The notes under the pieces were generated by a model that did no database searches, was not told the origin of the DNA, and saw nothing but the letters and a program-made list of their open reading frames with translations. A program made the position numbers and the translations under genes. Shown piece after piece: positions 1-7,201 of a stretch of 49,431 bases of DNA. Positions within the stretch are counted from its first letter, which is position 1; each line of letters starts with the position of its first letter. The DNA comes from a virus: positions 1-49,431 of IMG/VR virus record IMGVR_UViG_3300007754_000481. The stretch is one strand, 5' to 3'.

Positions 1-329
1 TCCCTCTAGGGGTAGGCAGGTATTGAGACAGAGCGGCTGCCCTCATCGGCAAGATGACGGAGCTGGGCGTTGCCATCCCTCTAGGGGTAGGCAGGTATTG
101 AGACATCGTCACGTCCGTGCTCCCATCGCTGAAAGCCGTGTTTGCGTTGCCATCCCTCTAGGGGTAGGCAGGTATTGAGACGTCCATCCAGGGCATCCGA
201 AGCAGCGTCAAAGTAGAAGTGTTGCCATCCCTCTAGGGGTAGGCAGGTATTGAGACTCGGGGTTGGCGTTCTTCTCATAGACGGTGGAGAGGTGTTGCCA
301 TCCCTCTAGGGGTAGGCAGGTATTGAGAC
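1..329 (-). CRISPR. CRISPR array 1, at least 5 repeats and 4 spacers, cut by left edge
   Basis: Four complete 36-nt repeats lie at 69-104, 146-181, 221-256 and 294-329, and the last 29 nt of another at 1-29. They are identical where visible. Spacers are 30-68, 105-145, 182-220 and 257-293 (39, 41, 39 and 37 nt). On the plus strand the repeat begins GTTGCCATCC and ends GGTATTGAGAC. I orient the array on the minus strand: there the repeat begins GTCTCAATACC, carries a short CCC/GGG hairpin, and ends with exactly 8 nt (ATGGCAAC) after the stem, the usual 5' handle left by Cas6. The leader-like sequence shared with array 2 lies on the right, and the cas operon runs in the same direction into the array. 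The spacers have the high GC content of coding DNA; no source was identified. Confidence 0.97.
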
Positions 330-335
330 CCTTTC

Positions 336-370
336 CTCTCTCGATCCGCTTAAATAGCGGATCGAGAGAG
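336..370. repeat. Leader palindrome, 15-bp stem and TAAAT loop
   Basis: Arms 336-350 and 356-370 are perfect complements (core CTCTCGATCCGCT / AGCGGATCGAGAG) around TAAAT. The element starts 7 nt from the repeat. Array 2 has the same element at 19380-19410 with one changed base in one arm (a G:U pair if transcribed on plus, an A/C mismatch on minus). It could be a protein-binding palindrome at the integration end of the array or a hairpin in the pre-crRNA. The following T-run is too short for a convincing intrinsic terminator. Confidence 0.75.
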
Positions 371-389
371 TGGTTTTCGAGCGGTTCGA

Positions 390-410
390 TTATGCACAGG
401 GTTATCCACA
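390..410 (+). promoter_or_regulatory. Two DnaA boxes in leader 1
   Basis: TTATGCACA (390-398) and TTATCCACA (402-410) both match the DnaA box consensus TTWTNCACA. They are direct repeats 3 bp apart, so they start 12 bp apart. The identical pair with identical spacing is in leader 2. The match is seen; DnaA binding is inferred. Confidence 0.65.
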
Positions 411-478
411 GGTTGTGGAAGACTCTGGGGCTTTCAATGAACGGGGTTTCTGAAGATTTTCGGGGTCTTCAGGTTCAC

Positions 479-519
479 GCGAGCGGGCCTGGGGGTTTTG
501 CCGTCTCTGGTCCGCTCGC
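479..519 (-). terminator. Imperfect hairpin after cas6
   Basis: Arms GCGAGCGGGCC (479-489) and GGTCCGCTCGC (509-519) pair at 10 of 11 positions. An equivalent, less perfect hairpin sits at 19521-19561 after the DUF262 gene. Placed just after a stop codon on the minus strand, it may terminate or attenuate the cas transcript before the array. There is no U-tract, so the role is uncertain. Confidence 0.35.
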
Positions 520-529
520 TTGGGGTGGG

Positions 530-1120
530 CTAGCTATTCGCGACGAGCCTCATCCGGCCGGAGCCTGGGTAGAAGACACCGGCTCCCATTGACCGGAACC
601 GTCCGATCCCGGTGTTCTGGATGTGGAGGGACTGTTCGGGGGTGAGCCCGGCGAGGGTGACGGAGTAGCCCAGGAAGACCCTGCCCTTGCAGTGGAGCCC
701 GCGGCGTCGTCCGGTGGAGACCTGGACCTCGGGGCCCACGATCTGCTGGACTTCCTCCCGAAACTTGGCCTCGTTGACGATGTTGTCGAACACGACCTGT
801 CGCGAGACGAGGTGCGGGGAGGGGGTGAGGGTGACGGGGACGGCCTTCCCCAGCCCGATCATCTGTCCGCTGGCGAGGATCCATGAGCTGCCGATCGCCT
901 CCGCGGCCTCAGCCGGGAGGCCCCGGATGTGGAGGACGGAGTTGTGATCGAGCTGGATGGACCTGCCGTGGTCCCTCCTGGTTCCGCGGACGGGGGCGAT
1001 CTGGTAGTGCCCCCGGGCGTGGAGGAAGGGGAACTTCCGGCAGAGGGCGGACATGATGATGTAGCCGTTGTCCTGGGGCAGCTTCGCCCGGGACTCGATC
1101 GCGTAGGAGTAAGCGGTCAT
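530..1120 (-). CDS. cas6: Cas6 crRNA-processing endoribonuclease (Cmx6-like)
   Basis: Predicted to cut pre-crRNA at the base of the repeat hairpin, leaving 8-nt 5' handles. The 196-aa protein has the RAMP plan: an N-terminal stretch with a YIIMSALCRKFPFLH segment (residues 20-34), SVLHIRG (61-67), an SRQVVF strand, and the C-terminal glycine-rich loop GIGRFRSMGAGVFYP (171-185). This pattern matches the Cas6/Cmx6 family of Myxococcus-type systems as I know it. H34 and H38 are candidate catalytic histidines. I start at ATG 1120 because it overlaps the cas5 stop as ATGA, as cas5 does with cas7; an in-frame ATG at 1132 would add MDDP. It is the last cas gene before leader and array 1. Confidence 0.9.
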   Translation of the reverse strand: MTAYSYAIESRAKLPQDNGYIIMSALCRKFPFLHARGHYQIAPVRGTRRDHGRSIQLDHNSVLHIRGLPAEAAEAIGSSWILASGQMIGLGKAVPVTLTPSPHLVSRQVVFDNIVNEAKFREEVQQIVGPEVQVSTGRRRGLHCKGRVFLGYSVTLAGLTPEQSLHIQNTGIGRFRSMGAGVFYPGSGRMRLVANS

Positions 1121-1710
1121 CGGGTCATCCATGCGGGGTTCTTGGTGATCCGGAGGTCGAACCCTTTGAGGGTGGGTCCGTAGTTCCGGTAGCCGTAGAG
1201 GGTCTTGACAGGGAGCTGCATCTGGCTTCCGGGGACGAGCCACTGGACCTTGTCCAGGGGGTCGTCGGTCTCTCCGATCCAGGTGATGAGATCCTGGCTC
1301 TCTCCGAGATAGAGGACGCCGAAGAAGTCGTCTCGGCCCTTCTCCAGGGTCTCTCGGATCTTGTCTTCCCAGGGGCCGCGGACCTGGACGCAGTGGGAGA
1401 GGTCGTACCACTTCTCGACGTGGACGGGCCTCATGACTTCGTAGTCGTTCGGGGCCCTCTGCTGGTCCTTCTTCTTGCTCGCCCAGATCTGGGCCTGACG
1501 GAGGAGGGTCCCCCATCCGCCTGGGGGGCGGAACGCCCCGTAGCGGAACTCACCTCGGAAGGAGCCCTTCCGGGAGGCTGTGAAGGCTTCCAGGCACCCC
1601 TGCATGGTGGAGGGGGGGCAGAAGGGGTAGGAGGGGACCAGGGCGAGGAGGGGGATCTGGCCCGGAATCCGGAAGTGTCCGGAGATGGAGTCGATCCTGA
1701 GGGTAATCAT
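1117..1710 (-). CDS. cas5: Cas5, Cascade crRNA 5'-handle-binding subunit
   Basis: Expected to cap the 5' handle of the crRNA in Cascade. The 197-aa protein opens with the Cas5 signature: a beta strand, FRIPG (13-17), then SYPFCPPSTMQGCLEAF (27-43), matching the family pattern 'YPFPPPSTLLGLL'. The C-terminal part has the strand-rich look of a RAMP fold. Its ATG overlaps the cas7 stop as ATGA (1707-1710) and its own stop overlaps the cas6 start the same way, so cas7-cas5-cas6 are probably translationally coupled. The length is at the short end for Cas5. In this branch Cas6 rather than Cas5 is expected to process crRNA. Confidence 0.88.
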   Translation of the reverse strand: MITLRIDSISGHFRIPGQIPLLALVPSYPFCPPSTMQGCLEAFTASRKGSFRGEFRYGAFRPPGGWGTLLRQAQIWASKKKDQQRAPNDYEVMRPVHVEKWYDLSHCVQVRGPWEDKIRETLEKGRDDFFGVLYLGESQDLITWIGETDDPLDKVQWLVPGSQMQLPVKTLYGYRNYGPTLKGFDLRITKNPAWMTR

Positions 1711-2600
1711 CCCATCTTCCCGCGGATCTCGGAGAGGATCGAGGCGATCCCGTCGTGGACGGTCTGGTCCAGACCCATGCCGGCGACGTTGTAGGAGATC
1801 CCCAGGTTGGCTGCGCGGGCCTCCAGGGCGGAGAGGTCCACGGGGGTGTCGGGCTGCTGGTCGAGGATCAGGCCCATCCCTCCCTGTCCGGGGGACTTGT
1901 GGAACCTCCAGGCGATCGTGTTGCAGATCATGGAAGCCGACCGGGAGCTGTGGGCTCCCCCGACCTGGAGGCAGCGGAGGGAGTTGATGACCGCCTCCAC
2001 GGCGTCGCCCATGCCCTTGAGGCGGGCGAGGTTGAAGGTCATGGTGAAGGCGTAGCGGGTCCAGTGCCGCTCAAAGTGGAAGGGGGCGAGGGAGGGCTTC
2101 GGGGTGGTGTCCTTCTTCTTCCGGTTGCCGCCGTCGTCCTCGTCGTTCTCGTAGACGGTCGCCCCGGCCTTGTGCCCCTGGCAGAAGGCGATGTTGTTGT
2201 CGAAGGCGGAGCAGGAGATGGCGTCCGACACCTCCACGAGGCCCTTGGCCTTCATGGCGTGCTCGGAGGAACCCTTGCTGGAGATCATCCAGCCGAAGAT
2301 GCCGTCGTCGAACCCCTCGGGGGTGGGCGGGATGGCTTCCTTCATGGTGCTCGCCCGGTTTTCGCCGTAGACGAACCCCACGGGGTTCAGATCGGTGACG
2401 GGGACGATGTTCCGCCACATACGGCAGCCCCCGTCCTGCATGGAGTGGCGGACGGCGAACTTGATCGCCGGGCCGGAGAGGACAGTCCGGGTCTGGTTCC
2501 GGCAGGTGATCGTCTGGACGGTCTGGAGGTTGCCGCGGTTCTCACCGCGGTTGTTGGAGGCGAGCAGGGGCTCAGAGATGGCGAGGAGAGTCAGGTACAT
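1707..2600 (-). CDS. cas7: Cas7, Cascade backbone subunit (DevR/Cst2-like)
   Basis: Forms the helical backbone that holds the crRNA spacer. The 297-aa protein begins with strand MYLTLLAISEPL and then LLASNNRGENRGNLQTVQTI (12-31), followed by SGPAIKFAVRHSM. The SNNRGE...GN...Q...SGxAIKFALR pattern is typical of DevR/Cst2-type Cas7. I start at ATG 2600: it follows the cas8 stop by 41 nt and begins the conserved strand, whereas upstream in-frame codons lie inside cas8 and read through the tandem repeat at 2610-2641. No strong Shine-Dalgarno is visible, only GAGA nearby, which is odd for the most abundant Cascade subunit. Confidence 0.9.
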   Translation of the reverse strand: MYLTLLAISEPLLASNNRGENRGNLQTVQTITCRNQTRTVLSGPAIKFAVRHSMQDGGCRMWRNIVPVTDLNPVGFVYGENRASTMKEAIPPTPEGFDDGIFGWMISSKGSSEHAMKAKGLVEVSDAISCSAFDNNIAFCQGHKAGATVYENDEDDGGNRKKKDTTPKPSLAPFHFERHWTRYAFTMTFNLARLKGMGDAVEAVINSLRCLQVGGAHSSRSASMICNTIAWRFHKSPGQGGMGLILDQQPDTPVDLSALEARAANLGISYNVAGMGLDQTVHDGIASILSEIRGKMG

Positions 2601-2609
2601 TGTGGTCTC

Positions 2610-2641
2610 TGGTTGGTTGCTGGTTGGTTGCTGGTTGGTTG
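2610..2641 (-). repeat. Three tandem 11-bp units between cas8 and cas7
   Basis: TGGTTGGTTGC is repeated almost three times with an 11-bp period. In the transcript it reads as CAACCAACCAG units, unstructured and CA-rich, filling nearly all of the 41-nt cas8-cas7 gap and starting right after the cas8 stop codon. It may act as a translational enhancer or spacer for cas7, or be slippage-generated. Confidence 0.85.
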
Positions 2642-4324
2642 TCAGGCGGCTTCGCTGTTCTGGTGGCTGTCCAGATCTTCCCCGCAGTCGAGGCAGAGGC
2701 GACCGGCCTCTCGCTCCTTGAGGAGGCGGGCCTTCTCCCTCTTGGCGTCGTCCGCCTTCCGCATCGCCGGGGAGCGGAAGTCCACGTCGCAGGACAGGAT
2801 GAGGAGCTGCTGGATCTCGGTGGGGTTGCGGTCGAGGGCGGCGATCAGCCAGTCGAACTCTTCCCCGGTGAGGCGGAGGCTCCCGCCAGCCTCGTTGGAG
2901 ATGGCGTTGATGGCGGCGAGGATGCCGGCCTTGTTGTGAGCCCGGTTGAGGTGGACGGCTACGGCGAACTGCTTCGCCCGCTCCCACATCCTCTGCTTCG
3001 TGCCGAACTTCTTCCGGTAGTGCTGGGCGAGCTGGTAGTACAGGGTCTTCATCTTCGCGGCGATGATTCGCTGCATGAGTCCTTCCTCGTTGTCGGGGAA
3101 CAGGTGGTGACCGACCTGCTGGATGCGGGCGCGGTCGCGTTCGTTGAAGCCCACGAAGGACTTCATCTTGGGGCTGTAGCGGTACCGGTCGTTGGTCATG
3201 CCGTCAGCGACGCCCATGAACCAGGGCAGGCCGACCCGAAGGTTGTTGAAAATCACGTCGTGGAGCGTGTCATTCCGTGTGGGGGACAGTGTCCGGATGG
3301 GGGTGCTCTTCATAGAGCGGAGCATGTCGTTTCCCGCCCCTGCGCTGAACTCCAAGAGGTCCCGGAGCATCTGGTAGATCTGGTTGTTCTCCACCTTCGC
3401 GGCGTGGGGCAGGAAGGACCCCGCCGCGACCTTCCCCCCATCGGTCTTGTAGAGGTAGGGGTAGGGCTGCCGCGGCAGGTTCATCACTGCCGCCATCGTC
3501 CAGCAGACAGCTTCTCGGGCTCCTGCGATCCGATGGACCTTGCCCTGGTCTCCGTTCCAGTGGCGGAACGCCTCTTCAGCCTGGGAGAACGTTGGGAGAT
3601 CGAGCCCGATCCCTACGGCGTCGCAGTCGCTCATTGTCCAGACGTAGGCGAGGCAGGAGAACGAAGTCAGGAAGTATTCCTGAAGGGTCAACTTCAGGGC
3701 TTCCTTGTTCCACTGGCCCAGGATGGGGTGGGAATAGGTCGATCCGGTGTATCGATCGACCGGGATCCGGCCCTTTCGCTTGGTGTCCTTCCACTTGAGG
3801 ACCGCGGGCTTCCCCGTCGTGTGGGGGGTTACGGCCAGCTCGTAGGGGGTGCCGTCTGCCCTCTTGACGCAGTCCGCCTTGCGGATCGGCTCTCCGAACT
3901 TCTGGACGTGAGCGGCGAGGAGGGCCGCCTTCTGTTGCTTGGCTGCCGGGGTGGTCCCTGGGGTCAGGGAGACAGATCGGGTAGGTCCCTTTCGCCCCTG
4001 GAAGTACCCGAGCCCCAGGTGGGCTCGGATCGTCATGTAGATGCCGGGGTTTTCCCGGTTCGTCTCGGCTCCCGGGGGGACGCGGAGGCCCGTGGACATG
4101 TCGCCCACCATGTCCGCGATCAGAGGGTTGAGGCTGTCGATATCCTTGAAGCGGAGGTCCAGGGTCTCATCGTCCAGGAACGACCACTGGAGATCCTCCG
4201 ACTGGCGGACGGCGGGGTACATGGGGTTGCCTTCGCACTGACTCAGCAGTCGGGCGAGTCCGTGGAGCCCAAGGCGAAGAGGGGTGGACGAAAGCTCGGA
4301 GAGCTTCAGGAGCCATCGGTTCAT
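2642..4324 (-). CDS. cas8: Cas8 large Cascade subunit (Cmx8/Cas8a1-like)
   Basis: Expected to recognise the PAM, unwind DNA and recruit Cas3. The 560-aa protein begins with a helix reading LLKLSELSSTPLRLGLHGLA (5-24), close to the N-terminal 'LPTAQHRAGLAGL' signature of Myxococcus-type Cas8. Position between cas3 and cas7 supports the call, since Cas8 proteins diverge rapidly. The C-terminal 50 residues hold a Lys/Glu/Arg-rich helix and one CxxC (CLDC), which may be half of a zinc site. I prefer ATG 4324 over the TTG directly before it. Its Shine-Dalgarno lies in a small hairpin at 4327-4339. Confidence 0.8.
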   Translation of the reverse strand: MNRWLLKLSELSSTPLRLGLHGLARLLSQCEGNPMYPAVRQSEDLQWSFLDDETLDLRFKDIDSLNPLIADMVGDMSTGLRVPPGAETNRENPGIYMTIRAHLGLGYFQGRKGPTRSVSLTPGTTPAAKQQKAALLAAHVQKFGEPIRKADCVKRADGTPYELAVTPHTTGKPAVLKWKDTKRKGRIPVDRYTGSTYSHPILGQWNKEALKLTLQEYFLTSFSCLAYVWTMSDCDAVGIGLDLPTFSQAEEAFRHWNGDQGKVHRIAGAREAVCWTMAAVMNLPRQPYPYLYKTDGGKVAAGSFLPHAAKVENNQIYQMLRDLLEFSAGAGNDMLRSMKSTPIRTLSPTRNDTLHDVIFNNLRVGLPWFMGVADGMTNDRYRYSPKMKSFVGFNERDRARIQQVGHHLFPDNEEGLMQRIIAAKMKTLYYQLAQHYRKKFGTKQRMWERAKQFAVAVHLNRAHNKAGILAAINAISNEAGGSLRLTGEEFDWLIAALDRNPTEIQQLLILSCDVDFRSPAMRKADDAKREKARLLKEREAGRLCLDCGEDLDSHQNSEAA

Positions 4325-4326
4325 CA

Positions 4327-4339
4327 AGAGGTGTCCTCT
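4327..4339 (-). promoter_or_regulatory. Hairpin masking the cas8 ribosome binding site
   Basis: On the minus strand AGAGG-ACA-CCTCT directly precedes the cas8 start region. The AGAGG is the only Shine-Dalgarno-like sequence there and can pair with CCTCT, which could limit cas8 translation unless ribosomes arriving from cas3 disrupt it. The stem is only 5 bp. Confidence 0.4.
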
Positions 4340-4400
4340 CTGGGTGCCCCTGTTGATACCGTAATTTCTGTTTTATGGGTAGCCTCGTAGGGAAACTTTT

Positions 4401-6809
4401 TCAGGAAGGTAGAAAACCAAGCCTGATATCGTAGGTTCCAATAGAGGAATCGACGACCAGAATTTTTCTGTGCGTCCGGCCGAGGGTTTCCAGGTAGGTC
4501 TTCTGGTCTGGTCGGAGCAGAATGGGGATGGTGAGGTGTTTGGTTTCCTCGTGATCCGGTAGCTTCTGGGCGTCTTCCGGGAGCAGGACTCGGGTGGTGT
4601 AGTCGGCGTCTCGGATCCGTCGATTTGAGGTCACCAGGAGACTGGAAAATGCGTCGCGCTGACGTGGGAAGTTCCTTGGATCTCTGTAGAAATCCAGCAG
4701 TGCTTCGTTGAGTTCGTCTTGGGAGACAGCGAGCCCGTCGAATTGTCCTATCCAGCCTCTCCAGAGGTTGAATGTGGGGAGCCAGTCGTCGTGAGCGACG
4801 TAGGGGAGCCCGTTGTCTGCCTGGGGCATGTAGAAAAAGACGTCCACGGGTCCCGTGAAGTCGTGCCGATTAGAACGACCGAGCCTCTGCGTCATGGAGC
4901 TGGGTGTGGAAATCTCAGAAAGCAAGGAGAGAGCTGATATATCCCGAGCTACCTCGGCAACCTGGGTCGTCGTGACCCGTCTTTTGTTGAGGAGATCCTG
5001 TTTGATCCTATCGCTGATCCCTCTGCGATCCCGGTCTCGGAAGCGGCTGTGGTAGACGAGGGCGTCGGGTGCCGTGATCCCGACCTGCTGGCAGCGGGCG
5101 ACGGTGTTGGTGAACCAGAGGGTCCCGGCGTGGAATTGCTGGAAGGCCTCTTTCGGACCTTTGAGGATGTGGATTCGGTATCGCGGTTTGTTGGAGGCCC
5201 GGTCAGGGTTCGTAGATGATCCCATGATGGTGGGGGCTCGCAGGGTGGGCCGGAGTCGGTCGAGCAGGTATTCGGGGAAGGTGGCTGAGAGAAACGCCTT
5301 GCGGTTCTGGGGGAACCAGTTGAGAAATCGAATCAGCCATGCCCGGGTGACGGGGTCATAGTTCTCCACTTCATCGAAGACGATCTGGCTCTTCAAGATC
5401 CAGGGGAGGTAGGCAATCGCGGAGCGTCGGAAGGCGATGAGCCCGAGCACCTGATCGATGGTGGCGAAGGTGAGGTCTCGTGATCCCTGTCGAATTCGGT
5501 GGAGGGTGTCCCGAGCTTCCCTCCTGGCGTCCGCTTCTTCTTGGGAGTTGTCTTCAGGGGTGGGGGTGTATTTGAGCAGCACCTCCCCTGCTCGGGAGTG
5601 CCGTAGGGTGTCCATCCCTTTTCGGGCGTAGTCGAGGAAGTGGTGGGTTCCGATATCCATCGTGGGGGTGCAGAAGATCATGGGGTTTTTCGGGTGACCC
5701 GAGCCCCATTGCAGAGCCCCCAGGGTCTTCCCGACCCCTGTCGCCCAGGGGAGGAAGAGGTCTCTCCCTGGTCGGAGACAGTTTTTCTGAGTGGGGGTCA
5801 GGCTCCCCTCTGGGCCTAGCCTCTGTCGGAGGATGGCTCCGAAGTCCACTTCTCGCGTGGCCCAGGTCTCGCGAATGACGCTCAGGATGGCGTCTTTCGT
5901 TTTCCGATAGGACCGATCATCCCCGGAGGCGTGGATTGATCCCAGGGTATCCGCCAGGATCGTCAGCCACTTGATCGCCCCGGAGATCGGGTCATCCTCG
6001 ATCCGATAGAAGAGGTCGTTTACTGATATCGACTGGAGCCCCTGCTCCAGTCGCCTGGGGGTCGTGAAATGGTTCCCGCCCGGCAGGTGTGGGAGATCGG
6101 GGAAGGCCGGCACCGCGAGGTCTCGGAATCCTTCAGGCAAGCTGCGGAGGACCGTGTTCATGTCACGGGCGAGCTTGTCCTGGTAGACCGGGAGCGTCTT
6201 GTATCTCCCGCGGGCCAGGATCTCTTGGGTGCTGATCGGCCGGTGGCACTTGAGGTGATGCCCGAACGCCCCGGCCAGGGCGTAGGCGAAGCCTTGCTCT
6301 CCACCCGCGATTTGAACCACCCAGGACCGGAGGGGCTCTTGATTCATCATGAGGGCGGACAGTAGCTCGTGCCGGTATGCCTGTACGTGCTTCCTGTAGC
6401 CGCTCATCCGTCTTTTCAGGCGGAGGTACCGCCGCTCCTCTTCTGGAAGCTTGAACCCGCCCTCAGGGCCCCTGAAGCTCTTGTAGGCCAGCTCCAGCCC
6501 GACCAGCATCTCTTGAAACTCTCCCCCTGCCTTCCCGAAGTCGTGACCGAGCAGGGAGAGGAGCGTCCACGCTTTGAAGTCTCGGAAGGAGCACGGCAAC
6601 TCCATCCTGGCGTGGACAGCATGGGCGAGGGAGGGATACTCCCTCTCAGCCCAATAGGGCTCGGTGAACAGCACTCCGAGGGCCCACAGGACTTCCTTGT
6701 AGTGCCAAACGAAGTTGAACCCCCGTCCGGGGCTGAAGTCCTCTCGTTCTCGTCGCCACTTGGCGAGGAGTGGACGCCGACTCAGATAGTCTTCGACAGG
6801 ACTCAGCAC
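4401..6809 (-). CDS. cas3: Cas3 HD nuclease-helicase
   Basis: Expected to be recruited by target-bound Cascade to unwind and degrade DNA. The 802-aa protein has an N-terminal HD nuclease domain: GHDFGK with H89-D90, then YRHELLSALM (145-154), GHH (183-185) and ADTLGS with D287. An SF2 helicase follows: Walker A ATGVGKT (356-362), TIDQ (450-453), Walker B FDEVENYD (478-485), SAT (508-510), the TTTQVAEVARDI motif V region (613-624) and QRLGRSNR (641-648). Motif II reads DEVE rather than the usual DExH. The start is GTG 6809, overlapping the end of orf105 by 7 nt. A 76-nt gap separates the stop from the cas8 start and may hold a weak internal promoter. Confidence 0.95.
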   Translation of the reverse strand: MLSPVEDYLSRRPLLAKWRREREDFSPGRGFNFVWHYKEVLWALGVLFTEPYWAEREYPSLAHAVHARMELPCSFRDFKAWTLLSLLGHDFGKAGGEFQEMLVGLELAYKSFRGPEGGFKLPEEERRYLRLKRRMSGYRKHVQAYRHELLSALMMNQEPLRSWVVQIAGGEQGFAYALAGAFGHHLKCHRPISTQEILARGRYKTLPVYQDKLARDMNTVLRSLPEGFRDLAVPAFPDLPHLPGGNHFTTPRRLEQGLQSISVNDLFYRIEDDPISGAIKWLTILADTLGSIHASGDDRSYRKTKDAILSVIRETWATREVDFGAILRQRLGPEGSLTPTQKNCLRPGRDLFLPWATGVGKTLGALQWGSGHPKNPMIFCTPTMDIGTHHFLDYARKGMDTLRHSRAGEVLLKYTPTPEDNSQEEADARREARDTLHRIRQGSRDLTFATIDQVLGLIAFRRSAIAYLPWILKSQIVFDEVENYDPVTRAWLIRFLNWFPQNRKAFLSATFPEYLLDRLRPTLRAPTIMGSSTNPDRASNKPRYRIHILKGPKEAFQQFHAGTLWFTNTVARCQQVGITAPDALVYHSRFRDRDRRGISDRIKQDLLNKRRVTTTQVAEVARDISALSLLSEISTPSSMTQRLGRSNRHDFTGPVDVFFYMPQADNGLPYVAHDDWLPTFNLWRGWIGQFDGLAVSQDELNEALLDFYRDPRNFPRQRDAFSSLLVTSNRRIRDADYTTRVLLPEDAQKLPDHEETKHLTIPILLRPDQKTYLETLGRTHRKILVVDSSIGTYDIRLGFLPS

Positions 6810-7120
6810 GCCTCGAAAAACTCTTCGGGGCTCTGCTCCTGACGGGCGTAGAAGTCATCCACCCAGGAGTCATCAAAGACCTCGCCCAGCGTGCGAGTCT
6901 GAGTTTCCCCGTTGGGAAAGGAGATGACGATCTCATCTCCGTGCCGCCCCAGATCCCAATCCTCGTGGAGCTTGCTCGCCAGCTCGTCCGTGATGTGGTC
7001 GTATTGCTCTTCCGTCGCGGCGGCCCCGATACCCATCTCCCCCTCACTCTCGGGGGTCGTAAAGAGCACCACGCTGGGGCGGGTGGGATCGACGGTGACG
7101 GTGATCGGGAATCGCTTCAT
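6803..7120 (-). CDS. orf105, unrecognised protein leading the cas operon
   Basis: This 105-aa acidic protein (MKRFPITVTVDP...EEFFEAC) has no motif I recognise. It looks like a small alpha/beta fold: an N-terminal strand, a central helix with QYDHITDELASKLHED, a strand IVISFPNG, and an acidic C-terminal helix. GGAGG lies 7 nt before ATG 7120, and the promoter at 7140-7166 drives it, so it is the first gene of the cas transcript. Its 3' end overlaps cas3 by 7 nt, which couples the two. It could be a regulator or accessory factor of the system, or simply a phage gene sharing the promoter. Confidence 0.8.
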   Translation of the reverse strand: MKRFPITVTVDPTRPSVVLFTTPESEGEMGIGAAATEEQYDHITDELASKLHEDWDLGRHGDEIVISFPNGETQTRTLGEVFDDSWVDDFYARQEQSPEEFFEAC

Positions 7121-7139
7121 GATTCAACCTCCGTCGTCG

Positions 7140-7166
7140 TATACGACCCTCCCGCAGGAAATTACC
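7140..7166 (-). promoter_or_regulatory. Promoter of orf105-cas operon (GGTAA/CGTATA class)
   Basis: On the minus strand GGTAATTTCC begins 21 nt upstream of CGTATA. The element occurs upstream of several genes with the same spacing. TATA end to ATG is about 20 nt and includes GGAGG. The -10 lies in the palindrome GTCGTATACGAC (7136-7147). Confidence 0.7.
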
Positions 7167-7168
7167 TG

Positions 7169-7194
7169 GGAATTTCCGGGGTGCTGGTCGTATA
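7169..7194 (+). promoter_or_regulatory. Promoter of orf94 (same class), divergent from cas promoter
   Basis: GGAATTTCC begins 20 nt before CGTATA. The TATA box ends 7 nt before ATG 7202 with no Shine-Dalgarno between, so transcription would begin at or next to the start codon, suggesting a leaderless mRNA. Confidence 0.65.
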
Positions 7195-7201
7195 CAGGGT
7201 C

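Larger units (their letters stand above)
330..529 (-). promoter_or_regulatory. Leader of CRISPR array 1
   Basis: This 200-nt stretch lies between the cas6 stop codon and the leader-proximal repeat and has no supported gene. Blocks of it recur in the same order beside array 2: the 15-bp palindrome next to the repeat, GTTTTCGAGCGG, a double DnaA box followed by GGTTGTGGA, a GGGGCT block, and an imperfect GCGAGCG...CGCTCGC hairpin farthest from the array. Conservation of blocks between two arrays whose repeats have diverged argues for a functional leader. Read on the minus strand, CATAAT at 388-393 could be a sigma70-like -10 for pre-crRNA; it overlaps the first DnaA box. Confidence 0.8.

Noticed and set aside
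1-329. Plus-strand reading of the arrays, giving a 3' end ATTGAGAC like common AUUGAAAC handles
   Set aside because: On the minus strand the hairpin is followed by exactly 8 nt, the degenerate repeats lie at the left end of array 2, and the conserved leader lies on the right of both arrays.
530-1516. Long reading of cas6 starting at 1516
   Set aside because: It lies in another frame of cas5; ATG 1120 gives the family length and an ATGA overlap as elsewhere in the operon.
5264-5272. GCAGGTATT, part of the CRISPR repeat, inside cas3
   Set aside because: Only 9 nt with no flanking similarity and within coding sequence; expected by chance.
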